A stretch of DNA of 64,000 nucleotides from a bacterium (GTDB taxonomy: Bacteria > Verrucomicrobiota > Kiritimatiellia > CAIKKV01 > CAIYGI01): the NCBI GenBank assembly GCA_025360745.1, contig JANYBP010000063.1:1-64000 (forward strand). The letters run 5' to 3'. Made by a program: the position numbers and the translations under genes. Below, piece after piece: positions 19,075-28,289 of the stretch. The stretch's first letter is position 1. Each line of letters starts with the position of its first letter. The notes beneath the pieces are model-generated. The model did no database searches, was not told the origin of the DNA, and worked only from the letters and a program-made list of their open reading frames with translations.

Positions 19075-20124
19075 ATGCGCACGCTGGTAATCGGGTTGAA
19101 CTGGCTGGGCGACGCGGTGATGGCGCTGCCGGCGCTGCACGCGCTGCGGCGGCGCACCCGCTTCGACATTCTCTCAAAACCCGGTGTGGCGCCGATCTAC
19201 GTTTTGAGCGGTCTGGCGGACCAGGTGCGCCTTTTGCAACCCGGCGCCGCGGGCGTATGGCGGGCGGCCCGCGCCGCGCGGGCCGCGGGCTACGACCAGG
19301 TCTACGTCATGCCGCGATCGCCGCGCGCGGCGTTGACCGCCTGGCTGTCCGGTATTCCTCGTCGCGTCGGTTTGACGGGCCGCGCGCGCTATGGCTTGCT
19401 GACGGAGTTGGTTGCGCCGCTGCGCGATCGTGAGTGGGCGCATCAGCAGCACGAATACATGACACTGATGGAGAGTGACGTGGCGGGGGCAGGACTGGCG
19501 GAGATATGTTTGACGATCCCTGACACCGCCAGGCGGGAGGCGCGGGCGCGCCTGGAAGCCTTGAACCCCGGCGGACCGTGGGCGTTCATTTTTCCAGGCG
19601 CCGCCCGCGGGGCCTCGAAACAGTGGCCGAAAGAGCGCTTTGCCGAAGTCGGACGGCGCCTGATCAAGGCCGGTGGGCGGGTCTTTGTGTGCGGCGCCGG
19701 ACGGGAACTGGGAATTTGCGGGTGGACGGCCGCGCAGATTGGGGACGGGGCTTTCAATCTGGCCGGCGAGACCACCCTCACGGAACTGGCGGCTTTGCTG
19801 AGTTGTGCCAGGGTGGTGGTGGCCAACGACAGCGGCGGAATGCACCTGGCCGCCGCGGTCGGCGCGCCGGTGGTGGCGATTTTCGGATTGACCGATCCGG
19901 CCATTACCGGTCCATTGGGCAAGGGACATCGTATCCTGCAGGCGCCGGGCGCGGCGCGCGGACGCGACCTGCCGCGCCGATCGAGAGCAGCGGCACAGGC
20001 ATTGGCGGCGGTCAGCGCCGCGTCCGTCGCGGAAGCCGCGCTTGAAATTATGCTGACCCCTGAACCTGACCCTGAACCCCGAACCCTGCAACCTGCACCC
20101 CGAACCCTGACCCCTTTCCCCTGA
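19075..20124 (+). CDS. waaF: Lipopolysaccharide heptosyltransferase II-like (GT9)
   Basis: LVIGLNWLGDAVMALPALHAL…GAARGASKQWPKERFAEVG…VVANDSGGMHLAAAVGAPVVAIFG. Confidence 0.88.
   Translation: MRTLVIGLNWLGDAVMALPALHALRRRTRFDILSKPGVAPIYVLSGLADQVRLLQPGAAGVWRAARAARAAGYDQVYVMPRSPRAALTAWLSGIPRRVGLTGRARYGLLTELVAPLRDREWAHQQHEYMTLMESDVAGAGLAEICLTIPDTARREARARLEALNPGGPWAFIFPGAARGASKQWPKERFAEVGRRLIKAGGRVFVCGAGRELGICGWTAAQIGDGAFNLAGETTLTELAALLSCARVVVANDSGGMHLAAAVGAPVVAIFGLTDPAITGPLGKGHRILQAPGAARGRDLPRRSRAAAQALAAVSAASVAEAALEIMLTPEPDPEPRTLQPAPRTLTPFP
20053..20124. repeat. Degenerate heptad repeat (CCTGAAC/GAACCCT type)
   Basis: gaacccc gaaccct gcaacct gcacccc gaaccct gacccct; in-frame tail of the heptosyltransferase (LTPEPDPEPRTLQPAPRTLTPFP). 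Confidence 0.75.
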
Positions 20125-20128
20125 CACC

Positions 20129-21289
20129 ATGAAAATCATCTGTGCGACAAACATGCCGTTTGCCGAGGCGGCCTTCGGAACATTGGGCGAGACGCGCGTG
20201 CTGGAGGGGCGGAGCATAAGGCCCGCTGACGTTCGCGAGGCCGGTTTGCTGGCGTTGCGTTCGACGACCAAAGTGGATGGAAAACTGCTGGCGGGCAGCC
20301 AGGTGCGCTTTGTCGGCACGGCCACGATCGGCACCGATCACCTCGATATTCCCTATCTTGAGCAAAACGGTATTCAGTGGTGTTTTGCGCCGGGCTGCAA
20401 CGCCAACAGCGTTGGCGAATACATTGTCGCGGCGCTGCTGACGCTTGGGCGGCGGCATGGGCTGCGGCTGGAAGGACGGACGCTGGGTGTGATCGGGGTG
20501 GGCAATGTCGGACGCCGCGTGGCGGCCAAGGCGGCGGCGCTGGGGCTGCGCGTCCTGCTGAACGATCCCCCGCGCGCGCGGGCCGAGGCGGGGCAGCCCG
20601 GGGCGCCGGATTTTGTTCCGCTCGACCGCCTGCTGGCGGAGTCCGATATCGTGACCATGCATGTGCCTTTGACGCGCACTGGCCCTGACGCCACCATGCA
20701 TCTGGCCGACGCGCGCTTTTTTGCCAGCCTCAAACCCGGCGCGTTGCTGTTAAATGCGGCGCGGGGGCCCTGTGTGGACAGCGAGGCCCTGTTGCGGGCG
20801 CTGGATGCCGGCACTCTTGCGCACGTGGTGCTCGATACCTGGGAAGGCGAGCCGGTTTACCGGACCGATGTCATGGCGCGCGCGGAGCTGGCGACTCCGC
20901 ACATCGCGGGCCACTCCTTCGAGGGCAAGGCCATGGGCACGGTCATGGTCTACCAGCAGGCCTGCCGTTTTCTGGGTGTTTCCGAACGCTGGCAGCTCGA
21001 CGGACGCTGGCCGGCGCCGCTGGTTCCGGAGATTGCGGTGGATGCCGCCGGCCGCGACGACGAAGCCGTGCTGCACGACGTGGTGTGCCGTGTCTACGCG
21101 ATCGAGGAAGATGACCGGCGCTTCCGCGCCACGGCGGGCGGCTCGCCGGACGAACGCCGCGTGGCCTTCGACCGCCTGCGCCGCGACTATCCCGAGCGGC
21201 GGGAGTTCCGTTTTACCCGCGTTCGTCTGACCAACGCCAGCCGGACGTTGGTTGCGAAATTGCGCGGGCTTGAGTTTTCCGTGGAATAA
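20129..21289 (+). CDS. pdxB: Erythronate-4-phosphate dehydrogenase-like
   Basis: MKIICATNMPFAEAAFGTLGE…FVGTATIGTDHLDIPYLEQNGIQWCFAPGCNANSVGEYIVAALL…GVIGVGNVGRRV…TPHIAGHSFEGKAMGT. Confidence 0.92.
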   Translation: MKIICATNMPFAEAAFGTLGETRVLEGRSIRPADVREAGLLALRSTTKVDGKLLAGSQVRFVGTATIGTDHLDIPYLEQNGIQWCFAPGCNANSVGEYIVAALLTLGRRHGLRLEGRTLGVIGVGNVGRRVAAKAAALGLRVLLNDPPRARAEAGQPGAPDFVPLDRLLAESDIVTMHVPLTRTGPDATMHLADARFFASLKPGALLLNAARGPCVDSEALLRALDAGTLAHVVLDTWEGEPVYRTDVMARAELATPHIAGHSFEGKAMGTVMVYQQACRFLGVSERWQLDGRWPAPLVPEIAVDAAGRDDEAVLHDVVCRVYAIEEDDRRFRATAGGSPDERRVAFDRLRRDYPERREFRFTRVRLTNASRTLVAKLRGLEFSVE

Positions 21290-21300
21290 GAGGCGGCAGC

Positions 21301-22149
21301 ATGCCTAAATTCATCGGAGCGCATGTCAGCATCGCGGGCGGGGTGGAACAGGCCCCGCGGCATGCCGCCGCCCTTGGCGCACGGGCCTTCGCGATGTTCA
21401 CCAAAAACCAGCGACAGTGGAGCGCGCCGGCCTATACGGCGGACGGCTGCGCCGGCTTCGCCGAAGGTTTGCGCGCGGGCGGTTTTGAGGCGCGGCACGT
21501 CCTGCCGCACGCGAGTTATCTGATCAATCTTGCCAACCCCGGCGCTGCAGCCAACGCGCGGGCAGTGGACGCGCTGGTGGACGAGTTGCAGCGCTGCCGC
21601 GCGCTGGGCTTGGACTGCCTGAACTTGCATCCCGGCAGCAGCCTGGGGCAGGTGTCGCGCGAAGACGCCGTGGCGCGCGTGGCCGGATCGGTCAACCGGG
21701 CCCTGGCGCGTACGGAAGGCGTAATGGTGGTATTGGAAAACACGGCGGGGCAGGGGAACACACTGGGCGCCAGCTTCGCAGAACTGGCGGCCATGCTGGC
21801 CGGCATTCACGACGCCAGCCGCGCCGGAATCTGTCTCGACACGGCGCACCTCTTTGCCGCCGGCGTGGACTGGCGCGATGCGGCGGTTTACGCCGCCTCG
21901 CTGCGCGAGTTCGATGGCGTAGTGGGCTTGCGGCGGTTGCGCGGACTGCATTTGAACGACTCGAAGTCGTCCCTTGGCTCGCGCGTGGACCGGCACGAGA
22001 GTCTTGGCGCGGGGCGGCTTGGATGGGCGCCGTTCGAGCGGATCGTGCGCGATGCGCGTTTCGACGGTTTGCCGTTGATTTTGGAAACACCCGATGAATC
22101 CCTCTGGCCCTTGGAAATACGCGGACTTGCAGAAGCGGGGACGCGGTGA
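21301..22149 (+). CDS. nfo: Deoxyribonuclease IV (endonuclease IV)
   Basis: FIGAHVSIAGGVEQAPRHAAALGARAFAMFTKNQRQW…LNLHPGS…LENTAGQGNTLG…CLDTAHLFAAGVD…HLNDSKSSLGSRVDRHESLGAGRLG. Confidence 0.95.
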   Translation: MPKFIGAHVSIAGGVEQAPRHAAALGARAFAMFTKNQRQWSAPAYTADGCAGFAEGLRAGGFEARHVLPHASYLINLANPGAAANARAVDALVDELQRCRALGLDCLNLHPGSSLGQVSREDAVARVAGSVNRALARTEGVMVVLENTAGQGNTLGASFAELAAMLAGIHDASRAGICLDTAHLFAAGVDWRDAAVYAASLREFDGVVGLRRLRGLHLNDSKSSLGSRVDRHESLGAGRLGWAPFERIVRDARFDGLPLILETPDESLWPLEIRGLAEAGTR

Positions 22150-22928
22150 TATGCTTCACCCCGAGTATGAAGGCAGTTAATCATTGGACGATCATGGTTG
22201 CGGAATTTACCGCATACGTCAGACGGTACGGCGACGGGCATGTGTTGGCCAACTGGCCGGAAAACCCGAAACTCGGCCGCTGGGTGGCGATGCTGCGTTA
22301 TCGTCGCAAGATCGGACAACTCACGCCGGCAATGATCGCGGAGTTGGACAAACTGGGGTTCGTCTGGTCGCCCAACGACATCGATTGGAACGAGGCGTTT
22401 AAAAAGCTGCTCTTGTTCCGCGCGCGCTTCAAGCACTGCAATGTGCCGTCGGTCTGGCCGAACGATCCTCAACTGGCCAACTGGGTGGCGCATCAGCGCC
22501 GCCGCCGCAAACTCGGGATCCTGATTCGCGATCGCGCCCAGCGCCTGGAAAAAATCGGATTTGTCTGGAAAATTTACGGCTGCACCGACAAGGAACGCCG
22601 CGCCGTGCGCGAGAACAACGTTACATCGGTGGCAAACGTGACAAGGCGGGCCATCGGCGAGCGTGTTTACAACATCGGCGCGAGCGGCTATGTGCAATAC
22701 GGGGGCTACGGGCCCATGCCCGCGGCGTTACAGAGTTACCTGAAGCGCAATGGCAACGAATGGCCGCCGCATATTCCCCTGCCCAGGCAGCCAACCCGCT
22801 ATGTGATCCGCAACGAGGTAATGTCGAGGGTGGTCAAGGTCGATTGGAAAGGCCACGGACCGCTGCCCGCGGCGATCATGGACTACCTGAACGAGAACGG
22901 TTCGCTGCCGCCGCCTGCCCTGCGTTAG
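22146..22928 (+). CDS. Stand-alone helicase-associated (HA) domain protein
   Basis: FTAYVRRYGDGHVLANWPENPKLGRWVAMLRYRRKIGQLT…RARFKHCNVPSVWPNDPQLANWVAHQRRRRKLG: two HA-type repeats, no helicase domain. Confidence 0.75.
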   Translation: MICFTPSMKAVNHWTIMVAEFTAYVRRYGDGHVLANWPENPKLGRWVAMLRYRRKIGQLTPAMIAELDKLGFVWSPNDIDWNEAFKKLLLFRARFKHCNVPSVWPNDPQLANWVAHQRRRRKLGILIRDRAQRLEKIGFVWKIYGCTDKERRAVRENNVTSVANVTRRAIGERVYNIGASGYVQYGGYGPMPAALQSYLKRNGNEWPPHIPLPRQPTRYVIRNEVMSRVVKVDWKGHGPLPAAIMDYLNENGSLPPPALR

Positions 22929-23003
22929 GCGCTAGAGCCGGCGTCCCCGTATTGCCGTGCTTGATCCATTTCGTGCGCTGCGGTAGCGTGTGTCCCGCAC
23001 GCA

Positions 23004-23080
<77 letters not shown>

Positions 23081-23149
23081 TTTATCCAGGAGACGATCTG
23101 ATGCAAAACAACAAGGCGTCTGCAGCCGTTCGGGCCGAAGCGTAAACAT

Positions 23150-24205
23150 ATGACGCTCAAAGTTGGAATGATTGGCGCCGGCGCCATTGCCGACGATCAC
23201 TGCAACGCCATCAATCGCTACGACGGCGCCGCCGTGGCGGCGGTCGCCGAGATCAACCCGCAACGCCGGGACGCTCTGCAAAAAAAACACTCCATCCCGA
23301 AAGCTTTTGAGCAATGGCGGAACCTGCTGGCCGATCAGGATCTGGATGCCGTGGCCATCGCCCTGCCCAATGCGCTGCACGCCCCGGTCAGTCTCGCCGC
23401 CATCCGGGCCGGCAAGCATGTGCTGCTGGACAAACCTTTTGCCTTGAATTACGCGCAAGCCCGGCGGGTCGCGGATGCGGCCAAACACGGCAAAAAAGTG
23501 CTGATGATCGGCATGAATCAGCGTTACCGGCCGGATGCACAGGCCTTGAAGGCCATTATTGACCGCGGGGAACTGGGCGAAATCTATCACGCCCAGGCAT
23601 ACTGGTGTCGCCGCGCGGGTTCGCCAAAATTCGGCACCTGGTTCGTCAACCGGAAACTCTCCGGCGGCGGTTGCCTGCTGGATATCGGGGTGCATTATCT
23701 GGATCTGGCGCTGCACCTGATGGATAACTGGCAGCCCGTCTCGGTCAGCGGCCAGGTCTACGGCAAGTTCGGACACCGTGGCATCGGCGAAGGCAAGTGG
23801 GGTAAATCCGACCGCGATGCCGGACTGAAGTTCAACGTCGAGGATTTCGCCACGGCCCTGATCAAATTCCGCAACCATGCGACGCTGGAACTGCGCGTTT
23901 CCTGGGTGCTCCATCAGGAAGAGGCCAACCGCAACGATGTGGAACTCCATGGGACCGCGGCCGGCGCTTCGCTTGCGCCGCTCAAACTCTTTCGTCCAGC
24001 GCAGCGGGCGGGCGAATACGAGGTGGCGCTGCCGCAGGACGTGAAGCTTCCGCACCGTTACGAAAACCGCCAGGCCAACTGGCTGGATGCCATTCTCGGC
24101 AAGGACAAGCCGCTCTGTACCGTGGAGCAATCGCTGACGGTGCAGCGCCTGATCGACGCCATTTATGCCTCGTCGGCGCGCGGACGGGAAGTACGGTTCC
24201 GCTAA
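23150..24205 (+). CDS. Gfo/Idh/MocA-family oxidoreductase
   Basis: KVGMIGAGAIADDHCNAINRYDGAAVAAVAEINPQR…GKHVLLDKPFALN…GGGCLLDIGVHYLDLALHLM. Confidence 0.95.
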   Translation: MTLKVGMIGAGAIADDHCNAINRYDGAAVAAVAEINPQRRDALQKKHSIPKAFEQWRNLLADQDLDAVAIALPNALHAPVSLAAIRAGKHVLLDKPFALNYAQARRVADAAKHGKKVLMIGMNQRYRPDAQALKAIIDRGELGEIYHAQAYWCRRAGSPKFGTWFVNRKLSGGGCLLDIGVHYLDLALHLMDNWQPVSVSGQVYGKFGHRGIGEGKWGKSDRDAGLKFNVEDFATALIKFRNHATLELRVSWVLHQEEANRNDVELHGTAAGASLAPLKLFRPAQRAGEYEVALPQDVKLPHRYENRQANWLDAILGKDKPLCTVEQSLTVQRLIDAIYASSARGREVRFR

Positions 24206-24215
24206 CCGTGGATGG

Positions 24216-24578
24216 TCACTTTCCTGGTATGGATTCGGCGTGGCGCGGCTTGACGAAAATGAACTTGACGTAGCCGGCCTGCATCAGGACGGTGGAAAGC
24301 TTCGTCAGTGTCGCCGCCGGCGTATCCTTGGGAATCTGCACGCGGATTTCGCTGTCGGCCTTGGCGCCGGCCGACTTTAAGCGGCGGGCCAGTTGCTCCA
24401 TCGGGTAGGTTTTACCGTCGATCATGAATTCCTTTTCGTTGTTGACGACGATCGCCTGCACCGTGCCCTCAACCTTTTTTTCGGGGGCTTCGGCCGCGCG
24501 GGCGGAAAAGGGCGCGGCGGCGATGGCCATGGCGATCGTCAGGAATATGGAGCGGACGAGGATGCGAGGCGTTTTCAT
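24216..24578 (-). CDS. Secreted protein resembling an ExbD/TolR periplasmic domain
   Basis: Signal peptide MKTPRILVRSIFLTIAMAIAAAPFSARAAEA; FMIDGKTYPMEQLARRLKSAGAKADSEIRVQIPKDTPAATLTKLSTVLMQAGYVKFIFV. Confidence 0.6.
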   Translation of the reverse strand: MKTPRILVRSIFLTIAMAIAAAPFSARAAEAPEKKVEGTVQAIVVNNEKEFMIDGKTYPMEQLARRLKSAGAKADSEIRVQIPKDTPAATLTKLSTVLMQAGYVKFIFVKPRHAESIPGK

Positions 24579-26404
24579 GGCAGTTCCTTCACGCGCTTGA
24601 GCGCAAGTTGATGGGCGGCGGTGTAATGCCGCCCCAGGCTTCCCCAGTCGAAATGTTCGGCGCAACTCTCCGCGCGGTTGCGCAGGGCAATGCGGTCGCG
24701 GCGGCCCATCGACAGGAAGTCGAAGAGCCGGTCGGAGAGTTGATTGACGGCGGCATCGTAGGCGGTGTAACGGCGGCGGATGACATAGAGGCCGTTTTGT
24801 TCGTGGTCCGGCATGTTGCGCAGCAGATAGGTGCCGAAGCCCGAAAGGTCGCTGGTCACGGAAGGCAGTCCCAACGCCGTGCATTCCAGCGGGGCGTAAC
24901 CCCAGGGCTCGTAGGCGCTCGGGAAGATGCCGATGTGGCAACCGCGCACAAACTGATCGTAATCGAGCGCGAAAAGCGGGTCGTTGGCGGAGACGAATTC
25001 GGGATGGTAAACGACCTTGACCGGATCGTCAGCCGCGTTGAAGAGATGCGTGCTCCGCAACTGGTTCAGAATCTCGTCGTGGCCCTCGTCCTCCAGGTCG
25101 TGCGTGACGATGGTCGGCAGTTTGTTGGAGTGCCAGGCATGGATCATGCGGCGCAGCCGCAGTTTCCAGTAATCGTCCACCAGATCGTCGTAGCGCGGGG
25201 TCTGGCCCATGGCGGTGGAGGTGAAGAGGCGGTCGCCCAACTGCAGTTTGATGGCCTCGCAGTTGTCGCGCATTTCGCCCATCATGGCGCGCCGGTGCAG
25301 CGCCTCGGTGTTCAGCGAGCGAATGGGACGCTTGGTGACGATGAAAAAGACCACCGTGCGGTTGATGTGCGCCTGCTTCATCCGCCAGTTCAGGCGCGCC
25401 ATGGCCTCGATGGTCATGTCGAAGCCCTTGTTGCGGTACTCGTAACGGCCGGAGATGAAGCAGTAAATCGTGCGGTCGAGATCGAACGAGTAGCTGGGAA
25501 AGAAGTGCGCGATCACGAACTGGTTGATCGCCTCCTTGTACTGCCGGTGCAGGTTCTGGAATTCGTGCAGGGCCACGAAGCGTTCGATGTTCAAGCCGTT
25601 GGGCAGCAGGATGTCCGGCGCCCGTCCCAGCAGATGCTCGCACTCGCAGGCGGTGATGTCGCTCACGGTGGTGAAAACATGGGCGCCATGCGCGGCGGCG
25701 CGTTCCAGCGAGACCTGGGTTTCGATGTTGAAACGGCGGGCGTTGGACATCCAGTCCACGAACGGCACATGGTCGTAGAACCACGGGTCGTGCATCGCCA
25801 GATAGCGTCCCAGCAGGGTGGCGTGGGTGGTGAAGACGATCGCCAGGGGCAGATTGTCGCGGCGCAGTTCGGGGATGCAGGTGGCGGCCATCCATTCGTG
25901 GAAGTGGGCGATCGCGGTTACGCCGGGCGCCATCAGGTCGACCAGCGTGCGAAAAATTTGTTCGACACCGTAGCCGAAGGCTTGCACCAGTTTGAGCAGT
26001 TCATCCGCCGCCACGGTGGCGATGTGGTGGTGATCCCAGAGGCGGTAGGCGATTTCGTTCAGGCGGTACAGCAGCGTCCGCGGATCGATCAGCAGGCAGC
26101 GCGGACGCCCGGTGATCAGCCAGCGTCCATGATGAACCTCGATGCCCTGCTCGTGCAGCCGCCGGACGATGGCGGCGAAGGGGCCATCGGGTGGGCACTC
26201 CTCGAATTCGGCGGGAGTGGTTTCCGGCATGTAGGGACCGATCAGGCAGTAACGGTCGCCCCAGTTGCGGACGGCAAACGGCGTCTTGGAACGCAGCACC
26301 GTGTAGATGCCGCCCACCTGTTGACAGGTCTCCCAGGCCACTTCGAAGAGCATCGGCTCCGCGAAGCGTTCCCCGTCCGTTTTTTTTTGCGCACGGTCGC
26401 TCAC
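24575..26404 (-). CDS. Glycogen synthase, GT3 (eukaryote-like) family
   Basis: MLFEVAWETCQQVGGIYTVLRSK…GPY…HFHEWMAATC…TTHATLLGRYLA…HVFTTVSDITACECEHLLGRAPDILLPNGLN…SAYEPWGYAPLECTALGLPSVTSDLSGFGTYL. Confidence 0.92.
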   Translation of the reverse strand: MSDRAQKKTDGERFAEPMLFEVAWETCQQVGGIYTVLRSKTPFAVRNWGDRYCLIGPYMPETTPAEFEECPPDGPFAAIVRRLHEQGIEVHHGRWLITGRPRCLLIDPRTLLYRLNEIAYRLWDHHHIATVAADELLKLVQAFGYGVEQIFRTLVDLMAPGVTAIAHFHEWMAATCIPELRRDNLPLAIVFTTHATLLGRYLAMHDPWFYDHVPFVDWMSNARRFNIETQVSLERAAAHGAHVFTTVSDITACECEHLLGRAPDILLPNGLNIERFVALHEFQNLHRQYKEAINQFVIAHFFPSYSFDLDRTIYCFISGRYEYRNKGFDMTIEAMARLNWRMKQAHINRTVVFFIVTKRPIRSLNTEALHRRAMMGEMRDNCEAIKLQLGDRLFTSTAMGQTPRYDDLVDDYWKLRLRRMIHAWHSNKLPTIVTHDLEDEGHDEILNQLRSTHLFNAADDPVKVVYHPEFVSANDPLFALDYDQFVRGCHIGIFPSAYEPWGYAPLECTALGLPSVTSDLSGFGTYLLRNMPDHEQNGLYVIRRRYTAYDAAVNQLSDRLFDFLSMGRRDRIALRNRAESCAEHFDWGSLGRHYTAAHQLALKRVKELP

Positions 26405-27444
26405 GGTGTGGTCCGGTTCGATTCGGTCGGATGGAAGGGAATCAGCAGGTCATGCCAGTCGAGGCGCCGCACGAGATTCACGTCCAGAGAATGCCCCGAC
26501 TTGTAGGACCAGACCTCGCCGACGAAGCGCCCGCCGTCGATCAGCGCGATGGCGGCCAGCAGGTCGAGAATCGTGCGGTGCCAGACCGCTTCCAGGGGCT
26601 TGCCGTTGTGTTCCATGCGCGGCTGGTTGACGTAGCCATGGCGGCCGGCGATCAATATGTTCTTGTTTGTGTAGCCCATGTTGCGGGTATCGGCGAATAA
26701 AGTGCCGACGCTGCGCGCCAGCAGCATCTGCAGGCAGGTGCAGTTGGTCCGGGCCGGCGCGCCGTAACGGGCGGTTTCCGGTGTCAGCCGGACGCGCAGC
26801 CGTTGTTGGCGGATCGCCGTCTGAAAATCCACCGCCACATCCAGGTCCAGGGTGGCGCGCGCGGCGGTGCAGGGGCGCACGATCAAAAAACTGCCGCGGG
26901 GACCGGCAATCGAGACCGGCTGGCGCACGGTGACATAGGCGGCCGGCTGGTCGAGCATTTGCAGCCCCGCCCGGTCGAAGGCCTCAACCAGATCGAGACT
27001 GCCGCGGTCGAAAAGGGGCGGATCGCCGGAATTCATGCGAATCATCAGATTGTCGATGGACAGGCCGCGTTTGAGCGCCACGATGTGTTCGACCATGCGC
27101 ATGTAGTTGTGCGGGGAGCCGCTGCAAAGCACGATGTTGCGCTGGGTGGTCCAGACATTGGCCGCGGTAACGCGGATGGGCAGGGATTCGGGCAGGTCGG
27201 TGCGGTCGAACCACCAGCCTTCCTTGGTCGTCGGTTCGAAATAGAGTGTGCGCTGGGCGCGCCGGAAATAGGTGCCGGGTCCGGTGACGTTGACGGCGGC
27301 GCCGATGGTCGTGCGCCGGTCCGGTTCCGATGTTTGCGCGGGCATCCATTCCCAATCCACCGGCTGGTTTTGGAACCGTTGCAGGGCGGAGTCCAATTGC
27401 GCGGCATCGCCCTGTAACACTCGTCCGTAGATGGCATGGTCCAT
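26401..27444 (-). CDS. LpxC-like UDP-3-O-acyl-GlcNAc deacetylase family protein
   Basis: MVEHIVALKRGLSIDNLMIRMNSGDPPLFDRGS…AVWHRTILDLLAAIALIDGGRFVGEVWSYKSGHSLDVNLVRRL preserve the LpxC VEH, H…D and KSGH motifs. Confidence 0.82.
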   Translation of the reverse strand: MDHAIYGRVLQGDAAQLDSALQRFQNQPVDWEWMPAQTSEPDRRTTIGAAVNVTGPGTYFRRAQRTLYFEPTTKEGWWFDRTDLPESLPIRVTAANVWTTQRNIVLCSGSPHNYMRMVEHIVALKRGLSIDNLMIRMNSGDPPLFDRGSLDLVEAFDRAGLQMLDQPAAYVTVRQPVSIAGPRGSFLIVRPCTAARATLDLDVAVDFQTAIRQQRLRVRLTPETARYGAPARTNCTCLQMLLARSVGTLFADTRNMGYTNKNILIAGRHGYVNQPRMEHNGKPLEAVWHRTILDLLAAIALIDGGRFVGEVWSYKSGHSLDVNLVRRLDWHDLLIPFHPTESNRTTP

Positions 27445-27652
27445 GGTTGTTCGACGCCGGGAGAAAAGAACCGTTCGTCGGCCACATATGTAGGCGGAAT
27501 GTGGTGTATCCGTCAAGGGCCGACTGAACTTTCCTGGAAGCAACGGATTGACACCTTTTTAGACTTATGCTCTTCTTCGCAAGCAAGGAGCGACATCGAA
27601 GCACGGGTATCGGCGGCAAATCGGCCGGTTTCGGCGCTTGATTCGAATAATT

Positions 27653-28000
27653 ATGAGCTTATCCAAAATGATCGAGCGAGTGCGGAATAAAATGATCCTG
27701 CTCTGGGGTACCCCGCGCCGTCTCTTCTGGAACGTCTGCCGTCCCGGCTATGTGCGCGCCAGCCTGGCCATGCGTTCGGGCGAGTGCCGGCGCTGCGGGG
27801 CCTGCTGCCGGTTATTCGTGCGCTGCATCCACTTTTTCGAGGACAACGGACTGCCGGCCTGTAGACTCTATAAACACCGCCCGCCGAATTGCAGCAACTT
27901 CCCGATCGATCCCCGGGACATCGCCGATCGCGACCTGATCGCGCCGGACAGCCCCTGCGGCTACTCCTGGCCGCAAACCGGGCCTGGGGCGAATAAGTAA
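27653..28000 (+). CDS. YkgJ-type cysteine-cluster protein
   Basis: GECRRCGACCRLFVRCIHFFEDNGLPACRLYKHRPPNCSNFPIDPRDI. Confidence 0.82.
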   Translation: MSLSKMIERVRNKMILLWGTPRRLFWNVCRPGYVRASLAMRSGECRRCGACCRLFVRCIHFFEDNGLPACRLYKHRPPNCSNFPIDPRDIADRDLIAPDSPCGYSWPQTGPGANK

Positions 28001-28260
28001 CCGTCAGGGCAGGCTTCTCGTTCGCAGTCCTGCAATGCTTCGCAAAATTGCGGCGTAGCGCCGGATTTGAAGAAGGTTTCGCCCGCTGAAACGATGCCGG
28101 TTCATCCGAAATATTCGAAATACCACCACCACTGTGTGGTCCTTGAGGCTTGGAGGCGATTTGGCATCGCATATGCTATTAATATTCTCGACCTGAGGTT
28201 GGAAGCGCTAAAGGATGGCTTGATGAGCCAATAAATCCCAGCTTCTGACCGAGCGGCGGG

Positions 28261-28282
28261 AGCCCGATCCTCGGATCGGGCT
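28261..28282. terminator. Hairpin AGCCCGATCC-TC-GGATCGGGCT, candidate transcription end structure
   Basis: Perfect 10-bp inverted repeat next to the 3' end of purC; weak T tract. Confidence 0.55.
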
Positions 28283-28289
28283 CTTCCAT

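Noticed and set aside
24608-26506. 632-aa plus-strand ORF
   Set aside because: Antisense shadow of the glycogen synthase.
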